The notes: generated from the sequence alone by a model not told the origin. A stretch of 64,000 bases of DNA from an uncultured Polaribacter sp. (GCF_947501385.1 NZ_CANMVP010000003.1:62001-126000), one strand, 5' to 3'. Shown: positions 26,738-37,034, counted from the first letter of the stretch. Translations and numbers: made by a program.

Positions 26738-29470
26738 ATGGACAAATTTTCGTTCTTAAACGCAGCACATACAGGCTTTATTGCCGATTTATACGATCAA
26801 TATTTAATCAATCCAGATGCAGTTGAACCGAGTTGGAGAAGCTTCTTTCAAGGGTATGATTTGGCCAACGAAGATTATTCTTTTACTGATGAAGAAATCT
26901 CTACAGAGATTCCTCAAGAAGTAAAAAAGGAGTTTTTAGTAGTAGATTTGATAAACGGATACAGAACTAGAGGTCATTTATTCACCAAAACGAATCCGGT
27001 TAGAGAAAGAAGACAATACGAACCTACGCTAGAATTTGAAAATTTTGGATTGACAAAAGAAGATTTAGACAAAGAATTTTCTGCGGGTGATGTTCTAGGT
27101 TTGGGGAGGGTTAAACTTTCTGTAATTATAAACCACTTAAAAAATATTTATTGCGATTCTATTGGGGTGGAGTATATGTATATGCGAAATCCTGAAAAAT
27201 TGAAATGGTGGCAAAATCGTTTAAACGAAAATGACAATCATCCAAATTATTCTGTAGAATCTAAAAAATATATTTTAGGAAAATTAAACCAAGCAGTTAC
27301 TTTCGAAAGCTTTTTACAGACCAAATATGTGGGGCAAAAACGTTTTTCATTAGAGGGTGGCGAAGCTTTAATTCCTGGAATTAGTGTTGCTTTAAGGGAA
27401 GCGGCAGAAACTTTTGGTGTTAAAGAATGTGTTTTAGGAATGGCACACAGGGGTCGTCTAAATACGTTGGTAAACATTTTTAAAAAACCAGTAAGAGATT
27501 TATTTAGCGAGTTTGAAGGGAAAGACTTTGAAGATGATGATATAGATGGTGATGTAAAATATCACTTAGGTTTAACCTTGAGTAAAACCTATAGAGATGG
27601 TAATGAGATTAAAATGAATTTGGTGCCAAATCCATCTCATTTAGAAACCGTTGCCGCAGTTGCAGAAGGAATTACAAGAGCAAAAATAGATAGAAAATAC
27701 AATGGCGATTCTAGCAAGATTCTACCAATTATTATCCATGGAGATGCAGCCATAGCAGGGCAAGGAATTGCTTATGAAATTGTTCAAATGGCAAAATTAA
27801 ACGGTTATAAAACAGGAGGAACCATTCATATTGTAATAAATAATCAAATTGGTTTTACTACAAATTATTTAGATGCACGTTCAAGTACCTACTGTACAGA
27901 TGTTGGTAAAGTAACGTTATCACCCGTTCTGCATGTAAATGCAGATGATACAGAAGCCGTTTGTCATGCAATGCAAATGGCATTAGAATTTAGAATGAAG
28001 TTTAAAACGGATATTTTTATAGACCTATTAGGATATAGAAAATACGGTCATAATGAAGGTGATGAGCCACGTTTTACACAACCAAAATTATACAAAGCAA
28101 TATCTAAGCACGAAAATGTAAAAGATATTTATGCAGAAAAATTACTTAAAGAAGGAACTGTAGATAAAAATTATTTATCTGAAATCACTTCTGAATTCAA
28201 AGGAATGTTAGAAAAGGAATTCGATTTATCTAAAGAAGATAAAACTTCTAAAGTAAAAGAATTCATGCAATCTACTTGGGAAGGTTTTGATCGAGAAGAT
28301 CTTGCCACGATGTTAGAAACAGTAGATACCACCTACAAAGCAACTCAATTAAAACACATAGCAAAAATAGTTTCTACAGTTCCTGAAGGAGTAAAATTTG
28401 TTAGAAAAGCAGAGCGAATCTTAAAAGGAAGAGCTACCATGGCATTTGAAACCAATAGATTAGATTGGGGAATGGCAGAAACATTGGCTTATGGTTCCTT
28501 AATGGAAGAAGGATTCAATGTACGTATTTCTGGACAAGATGTAGAAAGAGGAACTTTTTCTCACAGGCACGCAATTTTACGCGATGAAGTTACAGAAGAA
28601 AGAATCAATTTATTAAATATAAATCCTGAGAACAAAGGGCAAATGACGATTTACAACTCGTTATTATCTGAATACGGAGTTTTAGGGTTCGATTATGGTT
28701 ATGCGATGGCAAACCCAAATACATTAACCATTTGGGAAGCACAGTTTGGAGATTTTTCTAACGGAGCCCAAATTATGTTCGATCAGTATATTTCTGCAGC
28801 AGAAGACAAGTGGAAGTTACAAAACGGAATTGTAATTTTATTGCCTCACGGATATGAAGGACAAGGTTCTGAACATTCGTCTGCAAGAATAGAACGTTAT
28901 TTACAGTTATGTGCAATAGATAACATGACTGTTGCAAACTGTACAACACCTGCTAATTTCTATCACTTATTGCGTAGACAAATGAAACGCGATTATAGAA
29001 AACCATTAATTGTTTTTACCCCAAAAAGTCTATTAAGACACCAAAAAGTAATTAGTAGTATTGAAGATTTAGCAACTGGTGAATTTCAAGAGGTAATAGA
29101 TGACACAATTCATACAGATAAAGTTACAAAACTAGTTTTCTGTATGGGCAAGTTCTATTATGATTTATTGGAAGAAAGAGAAAATTTAGAAAGAGAAGAT
29201 GTTGCTTTGGTAAGAATAGAGCAATTATTTCCTTTGCATTTAGAGAAGATACAGAAAGTAATAGATAGATATCCGAATGTAGAAAACTACGTTTGGGCAC
29301 AAGAAGAACCAAGAAATATGGGTGCTTGGAGTTTTATGTTAGAACGTTTCGATTTGGTAAAATTGAATGTTCGTTCTCGTAAATATTACGCAGTACCAGC
29401 AGCAGGTTCTAGTACACGATTCAAAAAACGACACAAAGCAGTTATTGATAGTGTTTTTAGTAATGAGTAA
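26738..29470 (+). CDS. sucA: 2-oxoglutarate dehydrogenase E1 component
   Basis: A 910-residue thiamine-diphosphate enzyme that decarboxylates 2-oxoglutarate in the TCA cycle and passes the succinyl group to SucB. The ATG at 26738 gives MDKFSFLNAAHTGFIADLYDQYL, the normal E1 start. Motifs: FLQTKYVGQKRFSLEGGE, GMAHRGRLNTLVNI, IIHGDAAIAGQG with the following NNQIGFTT (ThDP/Mg site), and GHNEGDEPRFTQP. The 52 extra codons upstream are hydrophobic, AT-rich and overlap the promoter. The next gene is sucB after a 199-nt spacer with hairpins. Confidence 0.97.
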   Translation: MDKFSFLNAAHTGFIADLYDQYLINPDAVEPSWRSFFQGYDLANEDYSFTDEEISTEIPQEVKKEFLVVDLINGYRTRGHLFTKTNPVRERRQYEPTLEFENFGLTKEDLDKEFSAGDVLGLGRVKLSVIINHLKNIYCDSIGVEYMYMRNPEKLKWWQNRLNENDNHPNYSVESKKYILGKLNQAVTFESFLQTKYVGQKRFSLEGGEALIPGISVALREAAETFGVKECVLGMAHRGRLNTLVNIFKKPVRDLFSEFEGKDFEDDDIDGDVKYHLGLTLSKTYRDGNEIKMNLVPNPSHLETVAAVAEGITRAKIDRKYNGDSSKILPIIIHGDAAIAGQGIAYEIVQMAKLNGYKTGGTIHIVINNQIGFTTNYLDARSSTYCTDVGKVTLSPVLHVNADDTEAVCHAMQMALEFRMKFKTDIFIDLLGYRKYGHNEGDEPRFTQPKLYKAISKHENVKDIYAEKLLKEGTVDKNYLSEITSEFKGMLEKEFDLSKEDKTSKVKEFMQSTWEGFDREDLATMLETVDTTYKATQLKHIAKIVSTVPEGVKFVRKAERILKGRATMAFETNRLDWGMAETLAYGSLMEEGFNVRISGQDVERGTFSHRHAILRDEVTEERINLLNINPENKGQMTIYNSLLSEYGVLGFDYGYAMANPNTLTIWEAQFGDFSNGAQIMFDQYISAAEDKWKLQNGIVILLPHGYEGQGSEHSSARIERYLQLCAIDNMTVANCTTPANFYHLLRRQMKRDYRKPLIVFTPKSLLRHQKVISSIEDLATGEFQEVIDDTIHTDKVTKLVFCMGKFYYDLLEERENLEREDVALVRIEQLFPLHLEKIQKVIDRYPNVENYVWAQEEPRNMGAWSFMLERFDLVKLNVRSRKYYAVPAAGSSTRFKKRHKAVIDSVFSNE

Positions 29471-29477
29471 GCGCCCC

Positions 29478-29602
29478 TGCCTGCCGCAGGCATGTTAAGG
29501 ATTGAAACAGCATCCTTTTTATTTGACAACTTCTCGACTGCGCTCGAAGAGATAAATAAAAAGATATAGTGGAAAGCCTGTTAAAACCTACCTGTGGTAG
29601 GT
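29478..29602. repeat. Three short hairpin elements between sucA and sucB
   Basis: Three GC-rich inverted repeats in otherwise AT-rich DNA: TGCCTGC C GCAGGCA (29478-29492), an imperfect hairpin around TCTCGACTGCGCTCGAAGA (about 29531-29549), and ACCTACC TGT GGTAGGT (29586-29602). They resemble the dispersed palindromic elements common in flavobacterial genomes. No T-run follows, so they are not ordinary terminators; they might tune sucA/sucB mRNA stability. Confidence 0.6.
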
Positions 29603-29669
29603 GCTCAAAATATAAAAAGTAAAATAATTAAATGCTGATATTTTTTCAGCGCAAGCAAAATAAGAAACC

Positions 29670-30908
29670 ATGAGTGTTTTAGAAATGAAAGTTCCTTCTC
29701 CAGGAGAATCAATTACAGAAGTAGAAATTGCAGCTTGGTTAGTTGAAGATGGAGATTATGTTGAAAAAGATCAGCCAATTGCAGAAGTAGATTCTGACAA
29801 AGCAACCTTAGAATTGCCTGCAGAAGAAAGTGGAATTATCACTTTAAAAGCAGAAGAAGGTGATGCTGTGAATGTTGGTGAAGTAGTTTGCTTAATTGAT
29901 ACAAGCGCTGCAAAACCAGATAGCGATAGTGCTTCACATTCAAAAGAAGAAACGACCTCTAAACCTACAAAAGAAGCGCCAACAAAGGAATACAAAGAAG
30001 CACCAAGTATCGAAAAGAAAGATACCTATGCTTCTAGAGTTGCATCACCTGCTGCGAAAAAAGTCTTAGCAGAAAAAGGAATAGCGTCCTCCTCAGTAAA
30101 AGGAACGGGAAAAGATGGAAGAATTACCAAAGACGATGCTGTAAAAGCAGTACCTTCTATGGGAACGCAACCAGCAAACGGCTCTAGAGGAACAGAGCGT
30201 AAGAAAATGTCGATGTTGCGCAGAAAAGTGGCAGAACGTTTGGTTGCTGTAAAAAGCGAAACAGCCATGTTAACTACGTTTAATGAAGTAAACATGCAGC
30301 CAATTTTCGATTTACGTAAAGAGTACAAAGAAGACTTTAAGGCAAAACACGGTGTTGGTTTAGGCTTTATGTCTTTTTTTACTTTAGCAGTTGTAAGAGC
30401 TTTAAAAATGTATCCTGATGTAAACTCTATGATTGATGGAGATTTTCAAATAAAACACGATTTTCAAGATATTTCTATTGCGGTTTCTGGACCCAAAGGA
30501 TTGATGGTGCCTGTAATTAGAAATGCAGAAGATTTATCTTTTAGAGGTGTGGAAAGTGAAGTAAAACGTTTGGCATTAAGAGCTAGAGACGGTCAAATTA
30601 CAATTGATGAAATGACGGGTGGAACTTTTACCATTACCAACGGTGGTGTATTTGGTTCTATGTTATCTACACCAATTATAAACCCTCCACAAAGCGGAAT
30701 TTTAGGAATGCACAATATTGTAAATAGACCCATGGCAGTAAATGGCGGCGTGGTCATTCAGCCCATAATGTATGTTGCCTTGTCTTACGATCACAGAATT
30801 GTAGATGGTAGAGAATCTGTGGGATTCTTAGTAGCGGTAAAAGAAGCTTTAGAAAATCCAGTAGAATTGTTAATGGACAACAACCCTACAAAAGCATTAG
30901 AAATGTAG
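29670..30908 (+). CDS. sucB: Dihydrolipoamide succinyltransferase (2-oxoglutarate dehydrogenase E2)
   Basis: A 412-residue E2. Lipoyl domain 1-78 with the lipoylated lysine K44 ([12 protein letters not shown]), a Ser/Lys/Glu-rich linker with a peripheral subunit-binding domain near 120-160 ([23 protein letters not shown]). The catalytic domain to 412 carries [17 protein letters not shown] (catalytic His and Asp). Works with SucA immediately upstream. Confidence 0.96.
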   Translation: MSVLEMKVPSPGESITEVEIAAWLVEDGDYVEKDQPIAEVDSDKATLELPAEESGIITLKAEEGDAVNVGEVVCLIDTSAAKPDSDSASHSKEETTSKPTKEAPTKEYKEAPSIEKKDTYASRVASPAAKKVLAEKGIASSSVKGTGKDGRITKDDAVKAVPSMGTQPANGSRGTERKKMSMLRRKVAERLVAVKSETAMLTTFNEVNMQPIFDLRKEYKEDFKAKHGVGLGFMSFFTLAVVRALKMYPDVNSMIDGDFQIKHDFQDISIAVSGPKGLMVPVIRNAEDLSFRGVESEVKRLALRARDGQITIDEMTGGTFTITNGGVFGSMLSTPIINPPQSGILGMHNIVNRPMAVNGGVVIQPIMYVALSYDHRIVDGRESVGFLVAVKEALENPVELLMDNNPTKALEM

Positions 30909-30934
30909 TCTACTATTTAGACTTATAAATATTA

Positions 30935-30964
30935 AAAATCCTAAGCTGTTGCTTGGGATTTTTT
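30935..30964 (+). terminator. Terminator after sucB
   Basis: 12-bp stem (AAAATCCTAAGC / GCTTGGGATTTT, one G-T pair) with a TGTT loop and a T-run. Confidence 0.85.
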
Positions 30965-31075
30965 GTTTTACTTTTGAAAATACATAAGTAACTAAATTAT
31001 TAAGTGTTATGACATGTTAATATTTAATAAAATAAAAATATAAATTTTATAACTAAGAAAATACTACACAATTAT

Positions 31076-31083
31076 TATTTTTG
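31076..31083 (+). promoter_or_regulatory. -7 box of the TPR histidine kinase operon
   Basis: TATTTTTG fits TAnnTTTG. Predicted transcription start near 31090 leaves only about 9 nt before the TTG start codon at 31099. Confidence 0.5.
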
Positions 31084-31098
31084 ATCTAAAAAAAAACT

Positions 31099-33042
31099 TT
31101 GACTAAAAACTCTATAATTTTAATAATCATCTTTTTTACTATAATTTATAGTAGTTCTTCCCAAATTATTGTTAAAAATCCTATAATTTCTTTACATGAA
31201 TTCAAATACTCTCTGCAACTTTATAATAAACTAAAGAAAAGTGATTTCAAATTAGACAATAATTTCAAGAATTTTAATGAAGCAATTGCCTATTTTGAAA
31301 CTAGTATATATTGGGCGAATAAAAACGGCACACAACTCCAAATTATAAAAGCTAAACAAACTGTTTTAGGTATTTATATTCATCAAGAAAATAATGCAGA
31401 AATAATTGCGCGTTCTAAAAATATTTTAAAATATGAAGAAGTCTATGAGATTGAAGATATAGTAACGATTTATTATGATTTAAAACAAGCTTATAAAAAT
31501 ACAGAGCAATTTGCTTCATTTTTAGATATTCTACCAGAATACTACAAGTATAGTAAAATTTATGGCTATCGCACTAAAACAGAAGAATCTTACGATTGTG
31601 AAATAGCGTATGTTAACTATCGCTTAAAAAATTATCAAAAAGCTATTGAGTCCTACAAAATATGTGCCCAAGAATTAAAAGCTAAAAAAGAATTTTTAGA
31701 GCAAAGTAGCATGATTAATAATATCGGTTTAAGTTTTTCTAAAAAACAACAAACTGATAGTGCTGCTTATTACTTTAAGAAATCAATAGAAGCTATAAGT
31801 TTTTACGCAAATTTTAGTAAAGATGCAGATAAAAAGTATGCAAGTCATTTTAAAAATGTAGTTATCTCTAACTTAAGAGAATTGAATAAAGATATTTCTG
31901 TAGAAAAAAGCTTAATTTTCTATTTTGATGAACTTAAAAGCGGAAAAAAATTTAAAGAAAAAAATATTATTTCTAGCGCTTATTTAAAAATAGCTGAGAA
32001 TTATTTTAAAAGCCAAAAATTTGTATTAACAGATGTTTATTTAGATAGTACTTTTTTAATTTTAGAAAATTATACTAATAATACTACGCGAATACAAGCA
32101 TTAAATCTTAAAGCAAAATCTTTATTAGCACAAGATAAATTTAATGCTTCACAAGTGGCCTTTATTAAACATCAAGATTTTACAGATTCTTTAGAAGTTT
32201 TAAAAACTAAAAAAGAATTTATGTTGGGTGTTGTAAAACATGAAACTGACGTTAGAACTAAAGAGTTAGAGAAAAGTAGGTTGGAGAATGAAAAAGAGCA
32301 AAAAATTATTAATTATCAATATATATTTCTTGGAACACTAATTTTATTTTTAATTGGAGTTTTGTATTTCTTTTTTAGATTAAGAACAAAAAATAAAGTA
32401 ATTAAAAATCAGCAACAAATTGTAACTGCTCAATTGCAGGAAAAAGAAGTTTTATTAAAAGAAATTCATCACCGTGTAAAAAACAATTTGCAAGTAATTT
32501 CTGGTCTGTTATTAATACAATCCAAAAAGAAAAAAACAAATTTTGATGAAATTAGAATACAATCTCAACAACAAATAAAAGCCATGTCTTTAGTACATGA
32601 AATGTTGTATCAAAGAGAAAATGTATCCCAAATAGGGATGCAAGAATACATGGCCAAATTAGCAGAAAGTATAATTGGTGTTCAAAATAACAATTCTATT
32701 TCTACAACAATTATTGCTGATGCTATTTATTTACATATAGATTATGCAAATCCTATTGGTTTAATGTTAACAGAATTAATAACAAATTCTATAAAACACG
32801 GTTTTACAAACACAATAGATGCAAAAATCAAGATTAAGATTACAAAAAAAGACAATACGTATCAATTTATATATGCAGATAATGGTATTGGAATGGATTT
32901 GTCTAATTTAAATAAAAAAGACAAATCTAAATTTGGAAGTCGCTTAATAAAAGCACTTTCATCAGAAATAAATGCAGATTTAGTCATAAGTAGTCATAAC
33001 GGAATTTCTTACACGTTTACATTTAAAAACAAAAAAAAATAG
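31099..33042 (+). CDS. TPR-containing sensor histidine kinase (HisKA_2/HWE type)
   Basis: A 647-residue membrane kinase that starts with TTG; no ATG or GTG lies in or before its signal sequence (MTKNSIILIIIFFTIIYSSSSQ). Residues about 30-390 form TPR-like helical repeats in the periplasm (NYQKAIESYKICAQELK, NNIGLSFSKKQQTDSAAYYF). One membrane helix sits at about 408-427, then a coiled linker. The dimerisation/phosphoacceptor motif EIHHRVKNNLQVISGLL has its histidines at 457-458. The ATPase domain follows (GLMLTELITNSIKHGF, YADNGIGM). The kinase ends 3 nt before its LytTR partner. Such pairs are frequent in Bacteroidota; the stimulus is unknown. Confidence 0.92.
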   Translation: MTKNSIILIIIFFTIIYSSSSQIIVKNPIISLHEFKYSLQLYNKLKKSDFKLDNNFKNFNEAIAYFETSIYWANKNGTQLQIIKAKQTVLGIYIHQENNAEIIARSKNILKYEEVYEIEDIVTIYYDLKQAYKNTEQFASFLDILPEYYKYSKIYGYRTKTEESYDCEIAYVNYRLKNYQKAIESYKICAQELKAKKEFLEQSSMINNIGLSFSKKQQTDSAAYYFKKSIEAISFYANFSKDADKKYASHFKNVVISNLRELNKDISVEKSLIFYFDELKSGKKFKEKNIISSAYLKIAENYFKSQKFVLTDVYLDSTFLILENYTNNTTRIQALNLKAKSLLAQDKFNASQVAFIKHQDFTDSLEVLKTKKEFMLGVVKHETDVRTKELEKSRLENEKEQKIINYQYIFLGTLILFLIGVLYFFFRLRTKNKVIKNQQQIVTAQLQEKEVLLKEIHHRVKNNLQVISGLLLIQSKKKKTNFDEIRIQSQQQIKAMSLVHEMLYQRENVSQIGMQEYMAKLAESIIGVQNNNSISTTIIADAIYLHIDYANPIGLMLTELITNSIKHGFTNTIDAKIKIKITKKDNTYQFIYADNGIGMDLSNLNKKDKSKFGSRLIKALSSEINADLVISSHNGISYTFTFKNKKK

Positions 33043-33045
33043 ACT

Positions 33046-33750
33046 ATGTCTCAACAAAGAGCTGTTTTTATAGTAGAAGATAATGCTATAAATAAACTTA
33101 CTTTAGAAACTATTTTAGAAGAAAATAATTTTGATATCACAGGTAGTGCCTCTAATGCAGAAGAGGCTTGGGAAGATTTAAAAAATACAGTAGTAGATAT
33201 TGTTTTAATAGATATAAATCTGGCAGGAGATAAAAATGGAATCTGGTTAGCTGAAAAAATAAGAAAGGAAAAAAATACAGCACTAATATATCTAACTGCT
33301 TACGGTGATAAAAAAACAATTGATAAGGTAAAAAAAACAAGACCTAATGGCTATTTAATGAAACCTTATAATGAGCCAACATTACTTACAACTATCGAAA
33401 TAGCCATTGAAAGTTTTACTTCTAAAAAAACAAAAACCAGCAAAAATCTATTTATTAAAGACAACTACATTCAAATAAAAATAAATTCTGATGATATTTT
33501 ATACATACAATCTTCAGGTAATTATTTAGAAATTTTTGCAAAAGATAAAAAGTATTTGATAAGAGCAAAAATATCTGACTTTATAAATCAATTGCCGCAA
33601 GAAAATTTCTTAAAAGTTCATAGGCGTTCTATAATAAATTTGCAAAAAGTAGATATGGTTGGTAATGGCTTTGTAAAAATTAATAATCAAGAAATTTCGA
33701 TTTCGAAAACATTTAAAAAAGAATTACATCATAAACTAGAATTTTTATAG
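33046..33750 (+). CDS. LytTR-family response regulator (partner of the TPR kinase)
   Basis: A 234-residue regulator starting 3 nt after the kinase. Receiver domain with VEDNA, phosphoacceptor D56 (VLIDINLAGDKNG) and lysine in YLMKPYN; LytTR DNA-binding domain at about 135-234 (ILYIQSSGNYLEIFAKDKKY, FLKVHRRSIINLQKV). It binds DNA as the output of the pair. Confidence 0.94.
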   Translation: MSQQRAVFIVEDNAINKLTLETILEENNFDITGSASNAEEAWEDLKNTVVDIVLIDINLAGDKNGIWLAEKIRKEKNTALIYLTAYGDKKTIDKVKKTRPNGYLMKPYNEPTLLTTIEIAIESFTSKKTKTSKNLFIKDNYIQIKINSDDILYIQSSGNYLEIFAKDKKYLIRAKISDFINQLPQENFLKVHRRSIINLQKVDMVGNGFVKINNQEISISKTFKKELHHKLEFL

Positions 33751-33819
33751 GTAAAACAAATTACTTCACAAAAAAAAGGGGTTTCATCACATGTTTTCTT
33801 TGCTACATAATTGAATTTT

Positions 33820-33827
33820 TATTTTTG
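33820..33827 (+). promoter_or_regulatory. -7 box of the triple-repeat T9SS protein
   Basis: TATTTTTG fits TAnnTTTG and covers the TTG at 33825 that opens the longest frame, so the ATG at 33846 is the start. Confidence 0.55.
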
Positions 33828-33845
33828 TATAAAATTTCGATTATT

Positions 33846-36800
33846 ATGAATAGAATATTATTTAGTAAAAAAATAAGATGTTTGTATCTTATATTATTTT
33901 GTTTGGCAATTTCAAACTTTAGCTACGCACAATGTATAGAAGAAAATATAGGAACTGGGACTAAAGATTTTACACGAAGTGGTGAAGCTGTCGGTCAAAG
34001 TTTTACAGCAAGTTGTACTGGTAGCCTATTAACTATCGGTTTTGACTTTTATAGCAATGCAACTGTAGATTTTTTAATTTATGAGGGCGCTGGAAATACG
34101 GGTATATTATTAGGGTCTAAATTAAATTATGTCATAAATAACGCTGTTGCAGGTAAAATAGAGAATATTGATATTAGGTCATTAAATATAAATTTGACTA
34201 ATGAACAATTATATACTGTATATTTCAGACCAATAGCTGGTACTAGTATTGATTATTCATTTTTTACTAGTAGTCCTTATCCTAAAGGAAATATTTTTTT
34301 TAATAATACTAGGGCTTCATCTTGGGAGACAGGATTTTCATTTTTTGCTACACCTACTATTGTTGAAAATCCATCTTGTATTGTACAAAATTTAGCAACT
34401 GGCACTGGAACTTTTACAAGACATAAAGAATTTCGTGGGCAAAGTTTCACAGCCGATTGTACAGGTGTTTTAACAACAATAGGTATTGATTTTTCTTCAG
34501 ATGAAACCGTTGATTTTTTAATTTACGATGGTGCTGGTAACACAGGTGCTCTTTTAGGTTTTAAGTTAAATCAAATAATTAGTAATGCGAATTCCGGAGA
34601 TATTGAAACTGTAGATATAAATGATTTAAATATTAATGTAATCCAAGGCCAGCAATACACAGTTTATTTTGATCCCTCTTCTGCGGGTGGTGAAATTGAT
34701 TTCGCATTTCTTACTTCTAGCAGTTATGCTGGTGGAGCTCTTTATTTAGGTAATACAGCATCACCCTATGAAACAAGATTCTCATTTTTAATTACACCTT
34801 TAGTTACAGAAACTGTTTCAATAGAAAATTTAACTCCAGATGGCTCAGGCACTGTACTATCATCTACTAATTTAATTGGGCAGTCTTTTATACCAATTCT
34901 AGGTGGAAAACTGCAATCAGTAGGTTTTGATTTTGCAACAAAAAATTCAATAAATAATTTAGAAGTAAAAATTTACAGCGGTGGTGGCATAGGTACCTTG
35001 ATAGGAACTTTAAGTAATCAATCAATTACTTTTTCTACATCTGGTAGTATAGAATATATTAATGTATCTTCTTTGAACATCAATATTGTTGTAGGGCAAG
35101 AATATACAGTATTACTATCAACTACGGATAGTGGTATAAGCACTTTTAATAACTCTGGAAACCCATATTCAGCAGGAAGTTTTTTTGTTAACAATACGAG
35201 GTTTTCAGATAGGGATATGAGATTCTCTTTTAAAATAGGTAGACCTTCAACTAACAATCGTTTTAATAATACATCTTCTGATAATAAATGGTCTACCATA
35301 GCAAACTGGTCTGCAGGTCTACCAACTTCTACAGACAATATCATTATAAATAAAGATATTATTATAGATGTAGAAGATATAAGTCTAAGAAATCTGACAT
35401 TGAATTATGGTGCTAATCTAAATATCCCAGTAGATAAGGAAATTACTGTAAACAATGATTTTGTTAGTTTCGGAGAAGTAAACATAGCATCAGACGCTAC
35501 AAACAGTGGTGTTTTACTTGTAAAAAGAAGTTCAAAAGGAGAAATAACATATAATAGAGGTGGTTTGTTAGCAAATAAGTGGAGTGTTGTTACACCTCCT
35601 ATTTCAGATCAAAAAATACTATCATTTGCTCAAAACACAGCTGTAAATAATATTCGCAGTAATACAACTGTTTCTCCTGTAAGATATGCTATTGGGTCTT
35701 ATGATGATAACTTATCTAATAAATGGCAATATTTTGATGCCAATACACCTGTTACAGAAGAATTTGTAGCGGGTACAGGTTACAGTATGTCTAGAGGCTC
35801 TGATGGTGCTGTATCTTTTAAAGGATCATTAAATACTGTTTCTATTTTTTCAGCATTACCAGCTAATAAATGGTCTTTAATTGGAAATCCTTTTACAGCA
35901 TATATTCCTGCAAATGAAAATGGAAGTTCAAGTTTTTTAGGAGATAATATTAATTCTTTAGATGACAATTTTAAAAGTATTTATATGTGGGATAATGCTC
36001 AGAATAAATATGTAGCTGTAACACAAGTTGATGGAGTTAATAGATTTCTTACTCCTGGACAGGGTTTTTTTGTTAGGATGAAAACAGGCGAAACTAATAT
36101 TGTATTCTATGAAAATAAAAGACAAGCTAAACCAGTAGCAGGAACAACTACTTTTCAGAAATCTGCATCAACAATACCAAATATTAAATTGTTTATTGAT
36201 AATGGAACAGTAAAAGTTTCAACTGATATAAAATATTTCAACAACGCTACTAAAGGTTTTGACCCAGGTTATGATATTGGAAACTTCAATGGAAGTGATT
36301 TAGATATTTTTACTCATTTAGTGGAAGATAATAAGAATGTTAATTATACCATTCAATCTTTACCTACAAGTAATATTGAAAGTATGGTAATTCCTGTGGG
36401 TATCATTTCAAAAGAAGGCGATATTTCATTTTCTATAGATGCAACAGACTTGCCAATAGAGTACAAAGTCTTTTTAGAAGATAAAGAAAATAACACTTTT
36501 AATCAATTAAACGAGGTAAATAGTAAATATGATGTATCATTTGCTACAGATACAAATACAACAGATCGTTTCTTTTTACATACCACTAATGCAAAAGCGT
36601 TAAGTTTAAATGACGATATGTTGAATGGAGTTTCTATCTATAAAACTTCTAATAATGATTTGAAAATATCTGGTTTACTGAATGAAAATGTTAATTTATC
36701 TGTGTACAATATTTTAGGAAAAGAGGTATTTACTAAACGGTTTCAGGGGAAAACAACAAACACGATTCCATTACCAATTAGAACTGCTGGTGTTTACATT

Positions 36801-36854
36801 GTGTGTATTCAAACAGAAAATGGAAAATTGAGCAAAAAAATAATCCTGGAATAA
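33846..36854 (+). CDS. Secreted triple-repeat protein with T9SS type A sorting domain
   Basis: A 1002-residue secreted protein (signal peptide MNRILFSKKIRCLYL to FSYAQ). Three tandem beta-rich repeats of about 140-150 residues fill 30-465. Each has G-QSF-(T/I)-(A/P), a (I/V)GFDF or similar strand, a YxGxGxxGxLLG turn, LNI(N)-x-xxGQ(Q)YTV, and an FSF end. A linker with a G8-like NKWSTIANWSAGLPTSTDNIII segment follows, then a beta-rich region. The C-terminus is a type A sorting domain (GVSIYKTSNNDLKISG to KKIILE). The role is probably adhesion or surface display; no catalytic motif was recognised. Followed 6 nt later by a 57-codon gene, likely co-transcribed. Confidence 0.85.
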   Translation: MNRILFSKKIRCLYLILFCLAISNFSYAQCIEENIGTGTKDFTRSGEAVGQSFTASCTGSLLTIGFDFYSNATVDFLIYEGAGNTGILLGSKLNYVINNAVAGKIENIDIRSLNINLTNEQLYTVYFRPIAGTSIDYSFFTSSPYPKGNIFFNNTRASSWETGFSFFATPTIVENPSCIVQNLATGTGTFTRHKEFRGQSFTADCTGVLTTIGIDFSSDETVDFLIYDGAGNTGALLGFKLNQIISNANSGDIETVDINDLNINVIQGQQYTVYFDPSSAGGEIDFAFLTSSSYAGGALYLGNTASPYETRFSFLITPLVTETVSIENLTPDGSGTVLSSTNLIGQSFIPILGGKLQSVGFDFATKNSINNLEVKIYSGGGIGTLIGTLSNQSITFSTSGSIEYINVSSLNINIVVGQEYTVLLSTTDSGISTFNNSGNPYSAGSFFVNNTRFSDRDMRFSFKIGRPSTNNRFNNTSSDNKWSTIANWSAGLPTSTDNIIINKDIIIDVEDISLRNLTLNYGANLNIPVDKEITVNNDFVSFGEVNIASDATNSGVLLVKRSSKGEITYNRGGLLANKWSVVTPPISDQKILSFAQNTAVNNIRSNTTVSPVRYAIGSYDDNLSNKWQYFDANTPVTEEFVAGTGYSMSRGSDGAVSFKGSLNTVSIFSALPANKWSLIGNPFTAYIPANENGSSSFLGDNINSLDDNFKSIYMWDNAQNKYVAVTQVDGVNRFLTPGQGFFVRMKTGETNIVFYENKRQAKPVAGTTTFQKSASTIPNIKLFIDNGTVKVSTDIKYFNNATKGFDPGYDIGNFNGSDLDIFTHLVEDNKNVNYTIQSLPTSNIESMVIPVGIISKEGDISFSIDATDLPIEYKVFLEDKENNTFNQLNEVNSKYDVSFATDTNTTDRFFLHTTNAKALSLNDDMLNGVSIYKTSNNDLKISGLLNENVNLSVYNILGKEVFTKRFQGKTTNTIPLPIRTAGVYIVCIQTENGKLSKKIILE

Positions 36855-36860
36855 AAAATT

Positions 36861-37034
36861 ATGAACAATAATAAAAAGAACACAAAAAAAACTGAGATTA
36901 CTAGAAAGGAAGCTTTAAAAAAAATAGGTTCTTATAGTAAATATTCTGCTTTAACAGCTTTAGGTACTTATATGATTTTGAGTCCACAAAAAGCACAAGC
37001 ACAAAGTCCAGAAGCACCTGGAAGTGGATTTTAA
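36861..37034 (+). CDS. 57-residue small protein encoded behind the T9SS cargo gene
   Basis: A short gene starting 6 nt after the T9SS protein. The product begins with a very basic stretch (MNNNKKNTKKTEITRKEALKKIG), then YSALTALGTYMILSP, a weakly hydrophobic helix, and QKAQAQ, which looks like a signal-peptidase site, leaving only SPEAPGSGF. The TRKEALKK-(I/M)-G opening recalls Tat-like signal regions but has no twin arginine. I believe similar mini-proteins occur in other flavobacteria, but no function is known to me. A terminator follows at 37123. Confidence 0.7.
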   Translation: MNNNKKNTKKTEITRKEALKKIGSYSKYSALTALGTYMILSPQKAQAQSPEAPGSGF

